Assembly (NCBI GenBank): GCA_020073495.1
Contig: JAIQFD010000002.1
Span: 62,001-126,000, forward strand
Direction: 5' to 3'
DNA length: 64,000 nucleotides
DNA from: Terriglobia bacterium
GTDB taxonomy: Bacteria > Acidobacteriota > Terriglobia > Terriglobales > Acidobacteriaceae
Shown here: piece by piece, positions 16,175 through 23,935 of the stretch
Layout: the number at the start of each line of letters is the position of its first letter
Numbering within the stretch: the stretch's first letter is position 1
Program-made: the position numbers and the translations under genes
Notes under the pieces: generated by a model
Told to the model about the DNA's origin: nothing
Database searches by the model: none
The model's input: the letters and a program-made list of their open reading frames with translations, nothing else

Positions 16175-17449
16175 TCATGCCGGCCTGCTGTACAAGAACT
16201 CGAGTGTCTTCTCGCTGCGGATCCTATCGCGGATTCTATCCAGCGCTCCATCACGTGTCAAACGAGCGCGGACCGCTTCCGCCGGCTGCTTGGACTGAGT
16301 GGCCAGGGCCTGCACTTCTTTCTCCAATTCCTCGGCGGAGACCTCGATCTTCTCCGCGTCGGCGATGCGCTCCAGGATGAGCGAGGCCTTCACTTCCTTC
16401 ACCGCGTTCTCGCGCTGACCGGCGCGCAGACGGGTGAAATCCATCTTCTTCATGTCCTCGGGACGCATGCCCTGGGCGGCCAGCGCCCGCAGTCCGCGCT
16501 CCAGCCGCAGATCGATCTGGCGCTCGACCAGGGCTTCGGGGACGGGAAAATCGTTGCGCCGCACCAGCTCGTCCATCAGCTTGTCCTTGGCTTCGTGCTC
16601 GGCGTGATGCTGCTTCTCGTGCTCCATCTGGTCGCGGACCTTTGCCTTCAGCTCGGCCAGGTCCTTGAACTCGCCCACTTCCTTGGCGAAGTCGTCGTTG
16701 ATGTCGGGCAGGTTCTTCTGCTTGATGGCCTTCACCTGGACGGTGTAGCTCATGGTCTTGCCGCGCAGGCGCTCGTCCTGGAAGTCGGGGGCGTAGGTGA
16801 CGTCGAAGGTGCGCTCGTCGCCGGCGTTGGCGCCGCGCAGGTTCTCCGTGAACTCCTTGACCGTGCTCTCCCCGCCGATCTGCACCAGGACGTCGTCCAG
16901 GTTGGAGGGCTTGGCGTCCTCGGTCTCTTCCTTGGGCCGGCTCTCCAGCGAGACTTGGGCGAAGTCGCCGTCCTGCAGCGGGCGTCCCTCGATGGCCGCG
17001 AAGCTGGCGTGCTGCTCCTGGAGCTGCTTGAGATATTTTTCGACCTCTTCGTCGCTGACCGCGATCTCCGGCTTCTCGGCGCGCACCTCTTTATATCCGG
17101 CGACTTCGATGGGGGGCAGGACTTCGAAGGTGGCCTTGAAGCGCAGCGGCTGGCCTTCTTCCAGCTTGAGGTCGGTGACCTTGGGCTGGGAGACCACGGT
17201 CAGGCCCTGCTTCTCCACCTCCTGGCGGAAATACTTGGGCACCAGCTTGTCCACGACCTCGGACTTGATGTCCTCGGCGAAGCGGGAGCGGATGACGCTG
17301 GCCGGCACCTTGCCGCGGCGGAAGCCGGGCAGGCGCGCATGCTTGGCGAATTGCAGGAGGGTGGCGTCGGTTTCTTTCTTGACGATGTCGGCGGGGATCT
17401 CGACCGCGATCTCGCGCTCGCAACTCTGTTCTTTGGTCTCGGGGCTCAC
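16175..17449 (-). CDS. tig: Trigger factor
   Basis: 424 residues with the three trigger-factor parts. The N-terminal ribosome-binding domain carries the signature GFRRGKVPASVI (about 42-53), followed by an FKBP-like peptidyl-prolyl isomerase domain at about 150-240 and a helical C-terminal chaperone domain. It binds nascent chains at the exit tunnel. The start is GTG 17449 with AGGAACC upstream. First gene of the tig-clpP-clpX operon; the 89-bp gap to clpP has no terminator. The N-terminal signature is intact, so ribosome docking is expected. Confidence 0.96.
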   Translation of the reverse strand: MSPETKEQSCEREIAVEIPADIVKKETDATLLQFAKHARLPGFRRGKVPASVIRSRFAEDIKSEVVDKLVPKYFRQEVEKQGLTVVSQPKVTDLKLEEGQPLRFKATFEVLPPIEVAGYKEVRAEKPEIAVSDEEVEKYLKQLQEQHASFAAIEGRPLQDGDFAQVSLESRPKEETEDAKPSNLDDVLVQIGGESTVKEFTENLRGANAGDERTFDVTYAPDFQDERLRGKTMSYTVQVKAIKQKNLPDINDDFAKEVGEFKDLAELKAKVRDQMEHEKQHHAEHEAKDKLMDELVRRNDFPVPEALVERQIDLRLERGLRALAAQGMRPEDMKKMDFTRLRAGQRENAVKEVKASLILERIADAEKIEVSAEELEKEVQALATQSKQPAEAVRARLTRDGALDRIRDRIRSEKTLEFLYSRPA

Positions 17450-17566
17450 TCTAGAGGTTCCTTCCTAAGGTGGGACAATCCTTGATTTTAAGGGAGGGAA
17501 GGGAAGGAGGGCAAACGGGGGAGCGAAGGCCTGCGCGAGATTCCTACGTTTCGGAACAGAACGGCA

Positions 17567-19264
17567 CTACTGTATGGTGTCGGGAATGCGGCGAAGAAAT
17601 CCCACGACGTCGCGAAATTCGTTTTCTATGTGTTCGGGCTTAAGCCGGTCTCCTACATAGCTAGCCACTCGCGCCTTCCACCCATCCCCATTGAGTGCAG
17701 CCGTAATCTTCGACACGACGGGCTCGTCTTCGTTCAATGTGAGTTTTTCCAGGTTGATTTCCGGGTAGAAGGACTGCAGGGCCGCCTTGAGCAAATCTTT
17801 CGGATACAAGTCTTCAATATCGCAGTCTCGCGCGGCCCGTAAAGTTTCCTTATCAAGTATCTTGCAATTATCCCGATCAACTTTACGTGCGTTTATTACT
17901 TCTTCGGCTTCGGCCTGAGCATTCTTATCCAGCAAGAGAAATGCTGGAATTCCCGCGTCCTTCGCAGCCTCTAACCAGACGCTCAGGTGATACTTGGACT
18001 TAGACTTGCCCCTTAAAGGCATAATCTTAACGTTAGTGAAGTCCAGACGAGCTTTTTCCACTAACGATGGAATAAATACCTCTTCCGACCGGCCCTCAAC
18101 AAACAACACTTCATTGGCGAAGAAGAAATCGCTGGGTCTGATACCCAATTCGAAAAGGACTTCACGTAACTGGTCGTTCTCCAGACGCGCAACCTTTGTT
18201 TGCTTTCCCTCGCATCGGGTAAGCCACGTGTTATTGAGGAACGCCTTATCCACGAAGACTGGAGAATGGGTTGCGACAAAAATTTGCCAGTCGCCAGCTA
18301 CCCTGCGCAGATACTTGAAGAGCTTGCGTATGTAGTCGTGGTGTAAACGTGTTTCCGGCTCCTCCATGCCGTAGAAATACTTGTGGGGTTGGTGGAACTG
18401 CCGCATGAGGATGAGTAACGCTTGGTCACCGCTCCCGCTAAATTCAAGCGGCAGCGCCAGGTCCCGGTGGCGGAATTCGATCTCCGTTCCCCTCACTTGC
18501 AAGCGACGTCCGGAAAATCTCTCGAAATCGTCTGCGTACTCATTCCATAGTTCCTCCTTCGCCCGATCCTTCTCAAGGGCCAAGGTTGTGAAAAACGTCT
18601 TGCTTTCCGCGTCCAAAATCGCCGCACGTGCCGGGGCTGCAGGACGTTCTGTGGATTCACGGGGGCCGCGAATCATCTTGAACTGGTTCTTCAGTTCGGT
18701 GGTAAGACACTTGAGTAGAGCCTGAGCGGCTTCCGGTTCAAGTGGCCCCTCGGTACTTACTTGGACTCCGACAACTGCCGGCGTTCCTTCTGGATTTGCC
18801 TGAGGTACGTTCGTGAGGACTCTCTTGAAAACGATTTTCCCGTCTGCCAAATGGAACACATTCTCGAGAGTTATTTCGACATTCTTCCAGACCTTACCAA
18901 CAATCTGTCTTCGAATCGTCAGTTTTCTGCCCTGCTGTGGAGGCGTGTCCAGCTTGAGGACGGCCAATACCTCTTTCGAGAAGATGCGATCTAGCCCATC
19001 CCATTCTTCTGCCTTCTCGACCTCGAGAACTACTCGCATATCGATAGGCGTGTTGGTGCGCTTATCAAACCACAGCTCTGGAGTTGCCTGTTTCTCGACG
19101 TCGGTTGTAAGGTTTAGGTCGGCGAAGAACAGTTCCAACGCCTCTAGAATGTTGGACTTACCTGAGCCGTTCCGACCGATGAAAATAACAAAGTCACCGA
19201 GGTTTTCTAGCTTTATGTGGCGCAAGGAACGAAAGTTGCGGATTTCGATTTCTCTGATTCTCAA
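17567..19264 (-). CDS. OLD-family ATP-dependent endonuclease (AAA ATPase + TOPRIM)
   Basis: 565 residues. Residues 1-380 are an ABC/SMC-like ATPase: IRNFRSLRHIKLENLG, Walker A GRNGSGKS (30-37), signature-like EFSGSGDQALLILM, Walker B YFYGMEEPETRLHH and ATHSPVFVD. Residues about 390-500 are a TOPRIM nuclease: EVLFVEGRSEEVFI and FLLLDKNAQAE. The OLD family includes phage P2 Old and GajA of Gabija; all are DNA nucleases, several antiviral. No UvrD-like GajB gene is adjacent, so this is a solo (class 1 style) OLD or part of another system. The start is TTG 19264 with GGAGG 6 nt upstream. Three unknown membrane proteins and an IS follow on the same strand, suggesting accessory DNA. Confidence 0.9.
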   Translation of the reverse strand: MRIREIEIRNFRSLRHIKLENLGDFVIFIGRNGSGKSNILEALELFFADLNLTTDVEKQATPELWFDKRTNTPIDMRVVLEVEKAEEWDGLDRIFSKEVLAVLKLDTPPQQGRKLTIRRQIVGKVWKNVEITLENVFHLADGKIVFKRVLTNVPQANPEGTPAVVGVQVSTEGPLEPEAAQALLKCLTTELKNQFKMIRGPRESTERPAAPARAAILDAESKTFFTTLALEKDRAKEELWNEYADDFERFSGRRLQVRGTEIEFRHRDLALPLEFSGSGDQALLILMRQFHQPHKYFYGMEEPETRLHHDYIRKLFKYLRRVAGDWQIFVATHSPVFVDKAFLNNTWLTRCEGKQTKVARLENDQLREVLFELGIRPSDFFFANEVLFVEGRSEEVFIPSLVEKARLDFTNVKIMPLRGKSKSKYHLSVWLEAAKDAGIPAFLLLDKNAQAEAEEVINARKVDRDNCKILDKETLRAARDCDIEDLYPKDLLKAALQSFYPEINLEKLTLNEDEPVVSKITAALNGDGWKARVASYVGDRLKPEHIENEFRDVVGFLRRIPDTIQ

Positions 19265-19482
19265 GAGCAGCCTCCAGGGCTAGAAGCGGACCGTGGGAAC
19301 CGAGGACTAACACACGCAAGACGCGCTGCATGGTCGGGGGCTGCAACGGCCAACGATTTACGCTTATCGCTACGAGGTGTCAATTATCGCGCCGGGGGCT
19401 GCGACGTCAAGCGCTAATCGAGAAAAGAACTCGGCGGTTGGCCCGGCCTCTCCGAGGTGTGGGTGGCCCAACCGCCGGGTTC

Positions 19483-20301
19483 TCAGTCGCATTTTGGCCG
19501 GTGTTGGGCACACCAATCCTCGACAGCGGGTAGATCAAAGATATGGAACTGAGTATTTGTCAATTCTCGCAATGCGAGGAATGCGGCAGCTACCGCGTGT
19601 GCATTGCCCGAATGGCGGATGACTTCCACTACCCCTTTCACGGTTGTTGGCGCTGGGGTAATCCAATTATCCAGCATCTTTTTTCGGGCCTCTCCAGAGG
19701 GCACCCCTTCGATGAGGACATTTTCGTAATCGGCCCCTATCATTCTGATGGTGGACTTGGCGTACTCTCGAACGGCTGGGTTCGGACTCTCCGCCTTCTT
19801 AGTCAACGTGTCGAGTGCAGGGCGAAACCCTAACCTGAGACGGGCACCCGCGTTAGAGATTTCGCCCGTCTCGGTGATTTGATCCTGGAGGATCTTCATC
19901 CTCTGGGCAAGATTTTGATTAATTTCGCGCTCAACGGCGGTGCCTACCTTCTCTTTTGCTGCGCGCTCAATCAATTGCTGCACGTTGCCCTTTTCAAACG
20001 CTTCGTCGATGCGTTTCTGAGCTTCAGAACGAGCGATTGTAGCCGCCTCGCTCTCAATCTTTGCAATCTGACGATCTGCGCCGCTCTTTGCTGCGGCGAT
20101 GGCGTCGGTTGCTTCCGTTTTCACCTCCGAGACGTTTTTCCAGATCAACAATCCGACCGCTGCGAGCACGACGCCAATAGCGATGTATGTCAGCTTTACG
20201 AGTTTCTCGAAGTATGCATTCAGGCTTCTGTATTCGACTTCTGCCACAGAAGGCGCGGAGTGCTCCGTCGGGGTTTCTGGCGCGTTCCCGGTGTCAGCCA
20301 T
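19483..20301 (-). CDS. Membrane-anchored coiled-coil protein, unknown
   Basis: 272 residues. A cytoplasmic N-terminus is followed by one transmembrane helix at about 38-57 (YIAIGVVLAAVGLLIWK), a long Ala/Glu/Lys-rich coiled coil at about 60-150, and a helical C-terminal part with HEAT-like character (NPAVREYAKSTIRMIGA, HAVAAAFLALRELT). No catalytic motif is seen. ATG 20301 starts the plausible protein; the frame is open 33 codons upstream without protein-like sequence, and no clear ribosome site is present. It lies 218 bp upstream of the OLD gene on the same strand, so co-transcription is possible. Function unknown. Confidence 0.7.
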   Translation of the reverse strand: MADTGNAPETPTEHSAPSVAEVEYRSLNAYFEKLVKLTYIAIGVVLAAVGLLIWKNVSEVKTEATDAIAAAKSGADRQIAKIESEAATIARSEAQKRIDEAFEKGNVQQLIERAAKEKVGTAVEREINQNLAQRMKILQDQITETGEISNAGARLRLGFRPALDTLTKKAESPNPAVREYAKSTIRMIGADYENVLIEGVPSGEARKKMLDNWITPAPTTVKGVVEVIRHSGNAHAVAAAFLALRELTNTQFHIFDLPAVEDWCAQHRPKCD

Positions 20302-20440
20302 GTGCTGGCATTCTAGCGACTCAGGAGGGTGAAGGAAAGAACTGGCACCGGTGGTGGCCCTCGTTAAGAGGGAAGGCGGGCGGGTGGCCTGTCCTTCCAA
20401 GAATAAGCGTTCTCCATCCTTCCAGCTTCAGTTGGCCTGA

Positions 20441-20776
20441 CTAATGAAAGCCTTCCAAGAGCCAACGTCGAAGTGTCGGAAATCCGAATCTTAGGCATCT
20501 CCAACACCAGTTGAAGTACCGATCTGGATAGTTGTCCCAGTACCCAGGCAGGACAGGACCGGGTCGGTTATTGAAGGCGAGATCGATCCAAACGAGAACG
20601 TAGAGAACCGGGTAAACGAACGGGTGAAGGATGAGGATAGCTATGCTAACCAATAGACCAACCCCCGCGAGCCACCACCAAATGTAAGCTACCCAAAGAG
20701 CACCCAATACGAGAACAACAACGAGTCGAAGCGCAAACCCGACCTGCTTCCGAAATTCCGGTACTCGGCTCTCCAT
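20441..20776 (-). CDS. Small membrane protein, unknown
   Basis: 111 residues with two or three transmembrane segments (residues about 15-65: LRLVVVLVLGALWVAYIWWW, GVGLLVSIAILILHPFVYPV). A Trp/Tyr/Arg-rich tail follows, YWDNYPDRYFNWCWRCLRFG. No family is recognised. ATG 20776 is chosen; GTG 20809 extends the frame by 11 residues, with a perfect AAAGGAGG placed too early for either start. It is upstream of the coiled-coil gene on the same strand with 139 bp between. Confidence 0.55.
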   Translation of the reverse strand: MESRVPEFRKQVGFALRLVVVLVLGALWVAYIWWWLAGVGLLVSIAILILHPFVYPVLYVLVWIDLAFNNRPGPVLPGYWDNYPDRYFNWCWRCLRFGFPTLRRWLLEGFH

Positions 20777-20904
20777 AGGCTTTGAGCGCGATGCGCACCT
20801 CCTTTGCACGTGCGGTCCCGGAGCCCAATTGGCAGACTTCCGTATTCATAGACTCCCTACTTCGTGAGGATAAGGACGAAGAGCAATTTGTTCTGTTTTC
20901 GGAA

Positions 20905-21055
20905 CAACGATGGGCGGGTGGCCCAGACACGTGAGAGGTGGCCCACACGAACGCAGCCCATGGAATCGCCGACATCGCCGGAATCGCCGGGAACGCCCCT
21001 TCGACTCCGCTCAGGGCAGACTGTGGCAGGCTACTTCCAGCCGCCGGCTGCGCGA
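20905..21055. repeat. Dispersed repeat R2, copy 1
   Basis: About 150 bp matching 23480-23632 in order: GGGTGGCCCAGACA, GCCCACACG, GCGCAGCCC or its variant, AATCGCCGG, CGCCGGGAACGCCCCTTCG, GCTCA and GGCAG, then a GC-rich GCCGCCGGCTGCGCG end. The copies have diverged but are collinear. Confidence 0.75.
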
Positions 21056-21081
21056 GAGGTCTGTGGTCGGCCCTCGTCAAA

Positions 21082-21372
21082 TCACCCCCTGAAATTCAAA
21101 TGCCCCTGGCCTCTTCCTTTCGTCCCGGCCCGCCACTTTTCTTGCGTTTTCTTCTTCACCTCGTTCAGAAAGATAGCGAGGACACCCAGCAATTGGACAG
21201 ATACAACCAGGAGAACCTCGTCCTCACGCCCTTCGCAAAGTCGGCTCCAGCTGCCCGCGAGAAACCAGAAAAAGAGCCAAGGTACGGCGAGTATCAAGAG
21301 TATGCCTGCCGCCTCATAGGAGGCTTGTCGCCAGTCTTCTCTGTCGGCTTCTAGCCATGGGTCAAGCCACAT
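21082..21372 (-). CDS. Small two-helix membrane protein, unknown
   Basis: 96 residues. Transmembrane helices lie at about 20-40 (AAGILLILAVPWLFFWFLAG) and 53-70 (EVLLVVSVQLLGVLAIFL), followed by a basic tail (NEVKKKTQEKWRAGTKGRG). A strong ribosome site, GGAGGTGGAGG, lies just before ATG 21372. No family is recognised. It sits between the R2 repeat and the IS end, first of the leftward group that ends with the OLD nuclease. Confidence 0.62.
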   Translation of the reverse strand: MWLDPWLEADREDWRQASYEAAGILLILAVPWLFFWFLAGSWSRLCEGREDEVLLVVSVQLLGVLAIFLNEVKKKTQEKWRAGTKGRGQGHLNFRG

Positions 21373-21446
21373 GCCTCCACCTCCAGTCGGTTCTAAACCT
21401 CACAAGGGCGGTGAGCAAGCCTTTTGGACAGTGGCGGGTGGCCCTC

Positions 21447-21461
21447 GATAAGAGCGAAGGC
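21447..21461 (+). repeat. Left subterminal inverted repeat of the IS
   Basis: GATAAGAGCGAAGGC, perfect inverse of 22781-22795. Confidence 0.9.
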
Positions 21462-21674
21462 GTTGTCAAGAGACACGTAACCGGTTCGGTGCGCAAGCAC
21501 CGAGTTGTTCGTCCGTGGAGTGAGGTCTGAAGCCGTCTGGCAGATTCCACGTTACGAATCATCCTGCGGTCGTTGCACCAACCATCGATTCGGGCCTGAC
21601 TGCGCCCATGATTCTTCTATGCGGACATCCCGCCCTGGTGCGGGATGCGAGAGCGCCCAATCAACACCTACGGC
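21462..21674 (-). ncRNA. Candidate bridge/seek RNA region of the IS
   Basis: 213 bp of non-coding sequence between the transposase stop and the inverted repeat, on the transposase strand. It holds an 8-bp hairpin (CATCCCGC / GCGGGATG, 6-nt loop, 21626-21647) and a 7-bp hairpin (TCGGTGC / GCACCGA, 4-nt loop, 21486-21503). Known: IS110-superfamily elements encode a guide RNA in a non-coding end, downstream of the transposase in the IS1111 group. The stretch CCAATCAAC at 21657-21665 also occurs at the right junction (22795-22803), so an RNA from the minus strand could pair with it. RNA boundaries are not known. Confidence 0.5.
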
Positions 21675-22715
21675 CTAGCTTGCGCCGGCCAGGGCCACCC
21701 GCGGGCTGCTCTCGATGGCAACGCTCTCCGGATGCGGGTTCTTGTTTCTCAACATCCAGTAGAGCTTGACCGCCAACTTGCGCGCCGCCGCCACCTTGGC
21801 CACCTGTTTCGGGCGGCAGTGGCAGCGGTGCAGATAGTCGCGACGAAACTCCGGGTCGTAGCGAATCGCGGTATGCGCCGCCTCCACCAGCAGCATGCGC
21901 GTCATGCGGTTGCCCTGTTTGCTGATCGCTCCCAGCTTCTGCCGCCCCGCCGAACTGTGCTCGCGCGGGATCAGTCCCAGGTAGCTGGCCACCTGCTTGC
22001 CGCGCGGGAAGCGGGCGACGTCCCCGATGGTCAGCACGAAGGCCAGCGCCGTGTTCGGTCCCACTCCCGGCTGGGTCATCAGCAGACGGGCGCTCGGGTC
22101 CTGCTGGGCGGCCTCGGCCACCGCCCGATCCAGCGGTGCGATCTGCTGGTCCAACGAAGTCAACAATCGGAGCAGGTCTTCCCGCCGCCGCGCTGCCCAG
22201 GGCGCCAGCGGCAGCGCTCGCAGCGTCTCCATCCCGGCCTCGCTCCACAGCCTGCCTTTCTTCTGCACTCCCTGGTTCATCGCCAAGTGCTGCAGACCGT
22301 TCTTCACCCGGGCGCGGATCTCCACCAGCTTGTGGCGATGGATCAGCAACTGCCGCAAGTCGCGCGCCGCGCGGTCCGGCACCCACAACCGCGGAAAGCG
22401 CCCTTCCACCAGCAGCTTCAGGATGTGCGCCGCGTCCCGCCGGTCGGTCTTCTGTTTCCGCACGTAGCTGGCCCGGATCTGGGCCGCATCCCCGATCCAC
22501 ACCTCGTGCCCCAGCTCCGTGAGCAGGTCCTGCAGCCAGTGGCAGTTGCCCGTCGCTTCCATCCCAATCAGAGCCGCTCCCGTCAGCGACCGGTAAAATC
22601 GTTCCGCCTCGCCGTCGCCATGCACCAGCTTCCGCTCCCCCGTCTCCCCGCTCTCCGGGTCCAGCCAGCAAATATGTTCCCAGCTGGGATGAAAATCGCA
22701 TCCTATAATCAGCAT
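21675..22715 (-). CDS. IS110-family transposase
   Basis: 346 residues, full length for the family. An N-terminal RuvC-like DEDD domain has D7 (GCDFH), E53 (GMEATGN) and D91/D94 (KTDRRDA). The C-terminal Transposase_20 domain has QPGVGPNTALAFVLTIGD and the serine-containing block PREHSSAGRQKLG. These recombinases act with a guide RNA to join element and target without duplication. AAGGAG lies 6 nt before ATG 22715. No frameshift or stop is present, so the element is potentially active. Confidence 0.95.
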   Translation of the reverse strand: MLIIGCDFHPSWEHICWLDPESGETGERKLVHGDGEAERFYRSLTGAALIGMEATGNCHWLQDLLTELGHEVWIGDAAQIRASYVRKQKTDRRDAAHILKLLVEGRFPRLWVPDRAARDLRQLLIHRHKLVEIRARVKNGLQHLAMNQGVQKKGRLWSEAGMETLRALPLAPWAARRREDLLRLLTSLDQQIAPLDRAVAEAAQQDPSARLLMTQPGVGPNTALAFVLTIGDVARFPRGKQVASYLGLIPREHSSAGRQKLGAISKQGNRMTRMLLVEAAHTAIRYDPEFRRDYLHRCHCRPKQVAKVAAARKLAVKLYWMLRNKNPHPESVAIESSPRVALAGAS

Positions 22716-22780
22716 CGAAGGCTCCTTCTTCCCCAGCGTCTTCAGACCTCAATCCAAAGACACGCTAGGGTAACGTCGGA

Positions 22781-22795
22781 GCCTTCGCTCTTATC
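22781..22795 (-). repeat. Right subterminal inverted repeat of the IS
   Basis: GCCTTCGCTCTTATC, perfect inverse of 21447-21461. The flank continues CAATCAACGC. Confidence 0.9.
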
Positions 22796-22852
22796 CAATC
22801 AACGCTTCGGACCCGGCTTAGAATAGTTTGAGGGGCTTCGGACGGAGGCCAA

Positions 22853-23086
22853 ATGCAATACCAGCAACCGGCCATGTACAAGATCGTACCCAGCGGCGAT
22901 TACCTGCACGTTATTTGCGAGAAATGCGGCGAGGCTTGCGAGCTTGATTTCAAAGGGATGGAACCCTCAGTGCCACTGATTGAGATCACCTGCCCGAAGT
23001 GCGGCACGTCAGGGGAATGGAAGCTGTGGCGCGGGGGCATGGGATTCTTCAGGATTGAAAAACGGCGCGCCAGGAAAGCAAATTAG
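22853..23086 (+). CDS. Small zinc-ribbon protein, unknown
   Basis: 77 residues with two CxxC knuckles, CEKCGEAC near residue 23 and CPKCGTSGEW near residue 47, so one zinc-ribbon is expected. The tail is basic (IEKRRARKAN). GGAGG 6 nt before ATG 22853 supports translation. No family name can be given; a nucleic-acid-binding or adaptor role would be typical of the fold but is not shown. It lies immediately outside the right end of the IS. Confidence 0.62.
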   Translation: MQYQQPAMYKIVPSGDYLHVICEKCGEACELDFKGMEPSVPLIEITCPKCGTSGEWKLWRGGMGFFRIEKRRARKAN

Positions 23087-23192
23087 TGCGGAAGCCCGGC
23101 GGGTGGCCCAGGGGCGCTTACGCATACGGCAAAACCAGGTAGTGGTGCAGTTTGACGTGGCGGGAAGTCGTGGGAGGTGACAGGATGGTCCC

Positions 23193-23456
23193 ATGCCCAA
23201 AAAGAAAATGCCCGCCAAACGGGGCAAGCGGGCGCTGGCCTGGCTGGAATCGTCCGGCTTCATCGGCTGGAGCTGTAAGGGCTGTTGGTGGCTACGCCCG
23301 TCCCGAAGCTTTCTAGCTGCCGCCAAAACGCCCTCGCGGGACACTCAAGATGCATTCAATAAGCACGATTGCAATCGGTATCCGAAGCACGCGAAAAAGC
23401 GCAAGGACTCCAGCCAAGCCGCTGCGCCAATCGTTCCCGAAGCGACGAAGCACTAG
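23193..23456 (+). CDS. Small basic Cys/His protein, putative zinc binder
   Basis: 87 residues. A lysine/arginine-rich start (MPKKKMPAKRGKR) is followed by CKGCWW and, 25 residues on, AFNKHDCNRYPKH. This CxxC ... HxC spacing could bind one zinc. The C-terminus is Ala/Lys rich and probably disordered. Upstream is AGGA 7 nt before ATG 23193. It follows the zinc-ribbon gene by 106 bp in the same direction, so they may be expressed together. No function can be assigned. Confidence 0.5.
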   Translation: MPKKKMPAKRGKRALAWLESSGFIGWSCKGCWWLRPSRSFLAAAKTPSRDTQDAFNKHDCNRYPKHAKKRKDSSQAAAPIVPEATKH

Positions 23457-23479
23457 GCCTTAAGTTCCTCCTCAAATCG

Positions 23480-23632
23480 TGGGAGGCCCAGACAAGTGAG
23501 GGGGTGCCCCACACGGGCGCAGCCCCTGGGATCGCCGGAATCGCCTGAATCGCCGGGAACGCCCCTTCGGCTTCGCTCAAGGCAGGCTAGAAACCGGGGC
23601 TGCCCTTCCGCCGCCCGCTGCGCGGGCTCCCG
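23480..23632. repeat. Dispersed repeat R2, copy 2
   Basis: Collinear with 20905-21055: GGCCCAGACAAGTGAG, CCCACACG, GGCGCAGCCC, ATCGCCGGAATCGCC, CGCCGGGAACGCCCCTTCGG, TTCGCTCAAGGCAGG and a CGCCGCCCGCTGCGCG end. Confidence 0.75.
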
Positions 23633-23636
23633 ATTC

Positions 23637-23935
23637 CACGAATTCCTCTGTGCGCTCCGTGCCTCTGTGGTGAGATTTTCTTCGTGCCCTTCGTGCCTGC
23701 CCTTGTGTCCTTTGTGTTGAATCTTTGATTTTTCTAGTTCCTACCGCGTCCTCTGCGCCCTCTGCGGTGAAATGGTTGTCGGTCGTTTGCTGTGCGTGTA
23801 GTGCGTCTCTGTGGTGAGATTTCCTTCGTGCCCTTCGTGCCTGCCTTCGTGTCCTTCGTGGTGAGGCGTGTTGCCGACGACTTTTCTCTGCGCGCTCCGT
23901 GCCCCTGTGGTGAGCTTTTCTTGACCGCCGGCTCC
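23637..23935. repeat. Array of degenerate GTGCCTCTGTGGTGA-type repeats
   Basis: At least four imperfect copies of a phrase built from TGCGCTCCGTGCC, TCTGTGGTGAGATTT, CTTCGTGCCCTTCGTGCC and GTGTCCTT(C)GTG lie between 23645 and 23930. The minus strand gives a spurious open frame with repeated HHRGTER-like words. Related single copies, sometimes inverted, occur at 44475-44512, 48830-48855 and 63401-63455. Confidence 0.8.

Larger units (their letters stand above)
21447..22795 (-). mobile_element. IS110-superfamily insertion sequence (IS1111-like group)
   Basis: A single DEDD transposase gene is flanked by a perfect 15-bp inverted repeat, GATAAGAGCGAAGGC at 21447-21461 and its complement at 22781-22795. 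A second, nested 12-bp inverted pair TGAGGTCTGAAG occurs at 21521-21532 and 22740-22751. The 5' non-coding end is short (66 bp between gene and repeat) and the 3' end long (213 bp), the layout of IS1111-group elements, which have subterminal inverted repeats. True ends lie a few bases outside the repeats. No target duplication is seen, as expected. The left flank is a GCGGGTGGCCC repeat. Confidence 0.88.

Noticed and set aside
17567-19264. Gabija system (GajA)
   Set aside because: The protein fits OLD/GajA, but no UvrD-like GajB helicase is adjacent on either side.
23637-23935. Possible CRISPR array
   Set aside because: Copies are degenerate, irregularly spaced and occur singly elsewhere.
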